Positions 61,010 through 64,000 of a stretch of 64,000 nt of DNA are shown here, piece after piece (positions within the stretch are counted from its first letter, which is position 1; each line of letters opens with the position of its first letter). The stretch covers positions 492,501-556,500 of the forward strand of contig JACEFZ010004239.1 of the NCBI GenBank assembly GCA_014155875.1, in the 5' to 3' direction. The stretch is from Cepaea nemoralis (lineage: Eukaryota; Mollusca; Gastropoda; Stylommatophora; Helicidae). A program made the position numbers and the translations under genes. The notes beneath the pieces were generated by a model, which was not told where the DNA came from, searched no databases, and saw only the letters and a list, made by a program, of their open reading frames with translations.

Positions 61010-64000
61010 ACAAGAATACAATTACAAGTGATAGCATTAATGGTGTGGCTAGAACCTTCTAAGAGAAATGGAAAACATGAAAATGAATATACAAGGCATA
61101 AGTGAGATGAGATGGAAGGGATCTGGCAAAATTATAACCGACAAACATACAATAATTTATTCTGGAGGGGACACACATGAAAAAGGTGTAGGAATAATAT
61201 TTGATGAAAAAACAGCCAAATCTATGAATGGATACTTGTGTATTTCAGATAGAGTTATAATGGTCAAAATCAAAGGCAAACCAATAGATATAAATATTAT
61301 ACAAGTATATGCACCAACAACAAGCAGTAGTGATGAAGAAATACAACACTTTTACGATGAAGTAGAAATGGCAATAGCTCAAATTGGATCACAAGAAATA
61401 AAAATAATACTGGGAGATTTTAATGCAAAAGTAGGAAAGGGAAAAATAGAGGAGATAGTGGGGAATTACGGTTTAGGTACAAGAAATGAAAGAGGAGAGA
61501 AACTAACAGAATGGGCAAATATTAATGATATGATAATTGGAAACACATGGTTTAAACACCATAAAAGACGACTATACACATGGAAAAGCCCTGATATGAA
61601 AATACTGCAACCAAATTGACTACATACTTATTAATAAAAGATTTAGAAATGCATTAATTAATGTAAAGACAATGCCTGGTGCTGACGGTAATAGTGATCA
61701 TGTACCACTATGTGGACAAATAAAAGTAAGATTAAAGAGAGGGGAAAAAATGGTTAAGAACTTGAGACTTAATAAAGAGGTTCTGAAAGTAGATAAAGAA
61801 ATTCAAGAACAATACAGAGTGACTGTGAAAAATAGGTACAATGCAATAGCTAAAATACAGAGTATAAATGAACAATGGGAAATGTTAAGGGACTCCATTC
61901 ATCAAACTAGCAAAGAAATATTACAGGAGAGAAGCCAAAAAGCTAAGAAAAATGGATGAATGAAGAAATCTTAATGCTGATAGACAAAAGGAAACAGAAT
62001 AAAAATGACAAACAAGAGTATGCTAAGATAAATAAAGAAATAAGAGATAAATGTGTGAAGGCAAAAGAAAGTTGGTTAAACGAGCAATGCAAAAAAAAAT
62101 TGAATTAAATTCCATTAAAGATCAAAAAAGTATGCACAGACAAATCAGTGAGCTCACAGGAAGAAAAATAAGAATAAATACAGGGTGTTTGAAATCAAAA
62201 ACAGGAAAGATATTATTGGAGGAAGGTGCTATAATGAAGAGGTGGAATGAGTATATAAGAGAATTATATAATGGAGAAAGGGAAGAATTAACAGAAGAAA
62301 GTAACTTAGAAGGCCCACCTATTCTAAAAGAAGAAGTCGCTGACGCTATGAAACATATGAAGAAAGGAAAAACAGCTGGGCCAGATGAAATCACAGGAGA
62401 AGAATTAGAAGTATTGGAAGAATTTGGGGTAGATATATTAACCAAAATGCTGAATGATATTTACAACAGTGGATATTTACCGAGCGATATGCTGAAATCT
62501 GTATTTATAGCAATACCAAAGAGACCAGGAGCAATTGAATGCGAAGATTTTCGTACAATTAACCTCATAAACCATGTCACTAAGCTTCTACTCAGAATTA
62601 TAGTGAGAAGAACAAGAAAGAAAATAAAAATGGAAATTAGTGAAGAACAGTATGGTTTTATGGAAGGAAAGGGTACAAACAATGCAATATATATATATAT
62701 TACGAACACTAATAGAAAGGTCAATAGAGAAACAGAGAGACATATATTTATGCTTCATAGATTATACTAAGGCATTTGATAAAGTAAAACATGATGAGCT
62801 GATTAAAATGTTGGAAGATATCAACATTGATGGGAAAGATTTCAGAATAATAAAGAATATATACTGGAACCAAGTAGCAGCAATTAAAATGGGAAATAAA
62901 GAGGATAGTGACGAACAGATAAAGCTATGAGTACGATAGGGGGTGTGTCTTGTCACCCGATCTCTTCTCCCTTTATAGCGAAGTAATAATAAGAGAGATA
63001 AAAGAGAAGCCAGGAATACTAATCGGACGATATAATATAAACAATATACGCTATGCAGATGACACAGTATTGGTGGCAAATAATGCAACAGACCTACAAT
63101 TGTTGGACATTGTAGTAACAGAGAGTGCACAGAAAGGACTCTCCTTGAATATCAAGAAAACAGTAACAATGGTAACAAGGGAGTCTCTGTGGTGAAGTGG
63201 TCAAGCCGTTTGACTCGTGCTCTGAAGGTTGTGGGTTCGATTCTGGGCCGCGTCCTTCGGTTTATGAGTTAAATGTTTCGGAGACTCCTGTGGGTCGTCG
63301 CTAAAAGCTACAGAGTTTGTGCTTTGTGCGACGCTTTCCGTGCTGCGGAAAGAGATTGAGCCATATGGGATAAAACCCGGTGCAATGAAGTCGACCCTGT
63401 CGACTTTTAAGCGACTTTTTTTTATATAGTAACAATGGTGATATCAAAGAAAATGGGGAAACCAAAATGTGACATAGAAATAGAAGGGAAAATTCTCAAC
63501 TAAGTGGATAATTTTAAATACCTAGAGGCACTCAGAACATCAGATGGAAGATGTACAACAGAAATTAAGAGCAGAATAGGGCAGGTAAAAGCTGCATTTC
63601 AGAAAATGAAGAGTATGCAATAAGTCGCTATCAATGAATGTAAGAGAGTGCTAAAATGCTATATAGAACCAGTTATGCTGTATGGCAGCGAATCTTGGAA
63701 TGTAAATGAACAAATTAGGAAGAACTTAGAAGCAACAGAGATGTGGTTTTTAAGACGAATGTTGCGAATTCCTTGGACTGCCAGAGTGACTAACAACGAT
63801 TGCCTGAAAGAGGCTAATGAAACTAGAACACTATATACAACAATAAGAAAGAGACAAACAGCTTTCTTTGGTCATGTGATGAGAAGAGAGGCATTGGAGA
63901 ACATCGTGACAACTGGAAAGATCGAGGGGAAGAGAGGCAGAGGCAGACCAAGAGAAATGATGCTGGATGGATTGAGACGGTGGCATGGAGGAGTATCATC
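61010..64000 (+). pseudogene. LINE-A copy with endonuclease and RT, decayed, runs off the right edge
   Basis: The endonuclease starts near REMENMKMNIQGISEMRWKGS and continues with VYAPT, IILGDFNAKVG, NERG and YTWKSPD, then a frameshift at about 61600 and QIDYIL-like codons. RT motifs follow: KKGKTAGPDEITGEELE, YGFMEGKGTNNAIY, CFIDYTKAFDKVKH, SPDLFSLYSEVI and RYADDTVLVAN (catalytic). After the SINE-E insertion VISKKMGKPKCDIEIEGKIL, YIEPVMLYGSESWNVNE and FFGHVMRREALENIVTTGKI continue the thumb. Breaks include a TGG-to-TGA stop near 61957 and frameshifts near 62105 and 62768. It is the longest LINE-A copy here and shows that the family has the APE-like endonuclease. Confidence 0.9.
63162..63439 (+). 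mobile_element. SINE-E copy inserted in the LINE-A RT, 12-bp target-site duplications
   Basis: AGTAACAATGGT at 63162-63173 and 63428-63439 brackets a 254-bp SINE at 63174-63427. The head has GTGGTGAAGTGGTCAAGCCG (A box) and GTGGGTTCGATTCTGG (B box). The middle has AAGCTACAGAGTTTGTGCTT, and the end is a T-rich TTTTTTTTATAT. Removing the SINE and one duplication restores continuous LINE-A coding sequence, so it arrived after the LINE. Confidence 0.95.

Noticed and set aside
63174..63260. A functional tRNA gene, because of good A and B boxes
   Set aside because: The sequence continues into a SINE body with exact target-site duplications, and no full cloverleaf with acceptor stem could be drawn.

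Overview
The window is nuclear DNA from an invertebrate animal, probably a lophotrochozoan such as a mollusc; that placement rests on the transposon mix and is only moderately secure. Two host genes are split by GT-AG introns, and nearly everything else is transposable elements, tRNA-derived SINEs and tandem repeats. I see no operons, ribosome binding sites, CRISPR arrays, rRNA genes, intact tRNA genes or LTR retroviral genes.

Host genes. SSR3, the gamma subunit of the ER translocon-associated protein (TRAP) complex, lies on the + strand in five exons (29898-30030, 36230-36356, 39301-39393, 49763-49894, 51767-51836). They join in frame into a complete 184-residue protein. A second gene on the - strand, an ANKRD49-like ankyrin-repeat gene, contributes two exons (60683-60843, then 56853-57202). 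Its 5' exons were not found. Its last exon carries two apparent single-base insertions. The two genes converge tail to tail across about 5 kb.

Transposon families, as named below. LINE-I: I-superfamily element with endonuclease, RT and RNase H, a (GAA)n tail and an HDV-like ribozyme fold at its 5' end; two full-length copies, 22521-27832 (+) and 41592-46417 (-, intact 1283-residue ORF), plus fragments. LINE-A: endonuclease-RT elements with short GAT-rich tails. LINE-B: another RT family with ATGAGATGAG-like 3' ends. LINE-Z: RT with a C-terminal zinc finger (7019-9060). LINE-T: RNase H-bearing element with a (CTAA)n tail. SINE-A, -C, -D and -E: four short families, three of them clearly tRNA-like. 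DNA transposons: three piggyBac-type MITEs (two abutting), an internally deleted mariner and a Tc1 fragment. A Penelope-like RT fragment is also present.

Layout. 1-2500 is unexplained and GC-richer. 2500-13600 holds a piggyBac MITE, LINE-B, a 31-bp satellite split by LINE-Z, a mariner relic, a 45-bp minisatellite and a LINE-A copy between 74-bp direct repeats. 13600-22500 is a nest of SINEs and LINE fragments. 22521-27832 is LINE-I copy 1. 28480-29680 is LINE debris ending about 200 bp before SSR3. SSR3 introns hold the piggyBac pair, Tc1, a SINE-derived minisatellite, and a second 31-bp satellite split by LINE-I copy 2 and a LINE-T piece. 52-64 kb has more LINE and SINE pieces, the ANKRD49-like exons, and a decayed LINE-A copy that runs off the right edge and contains a SINE-E with perfect target-site duplications.
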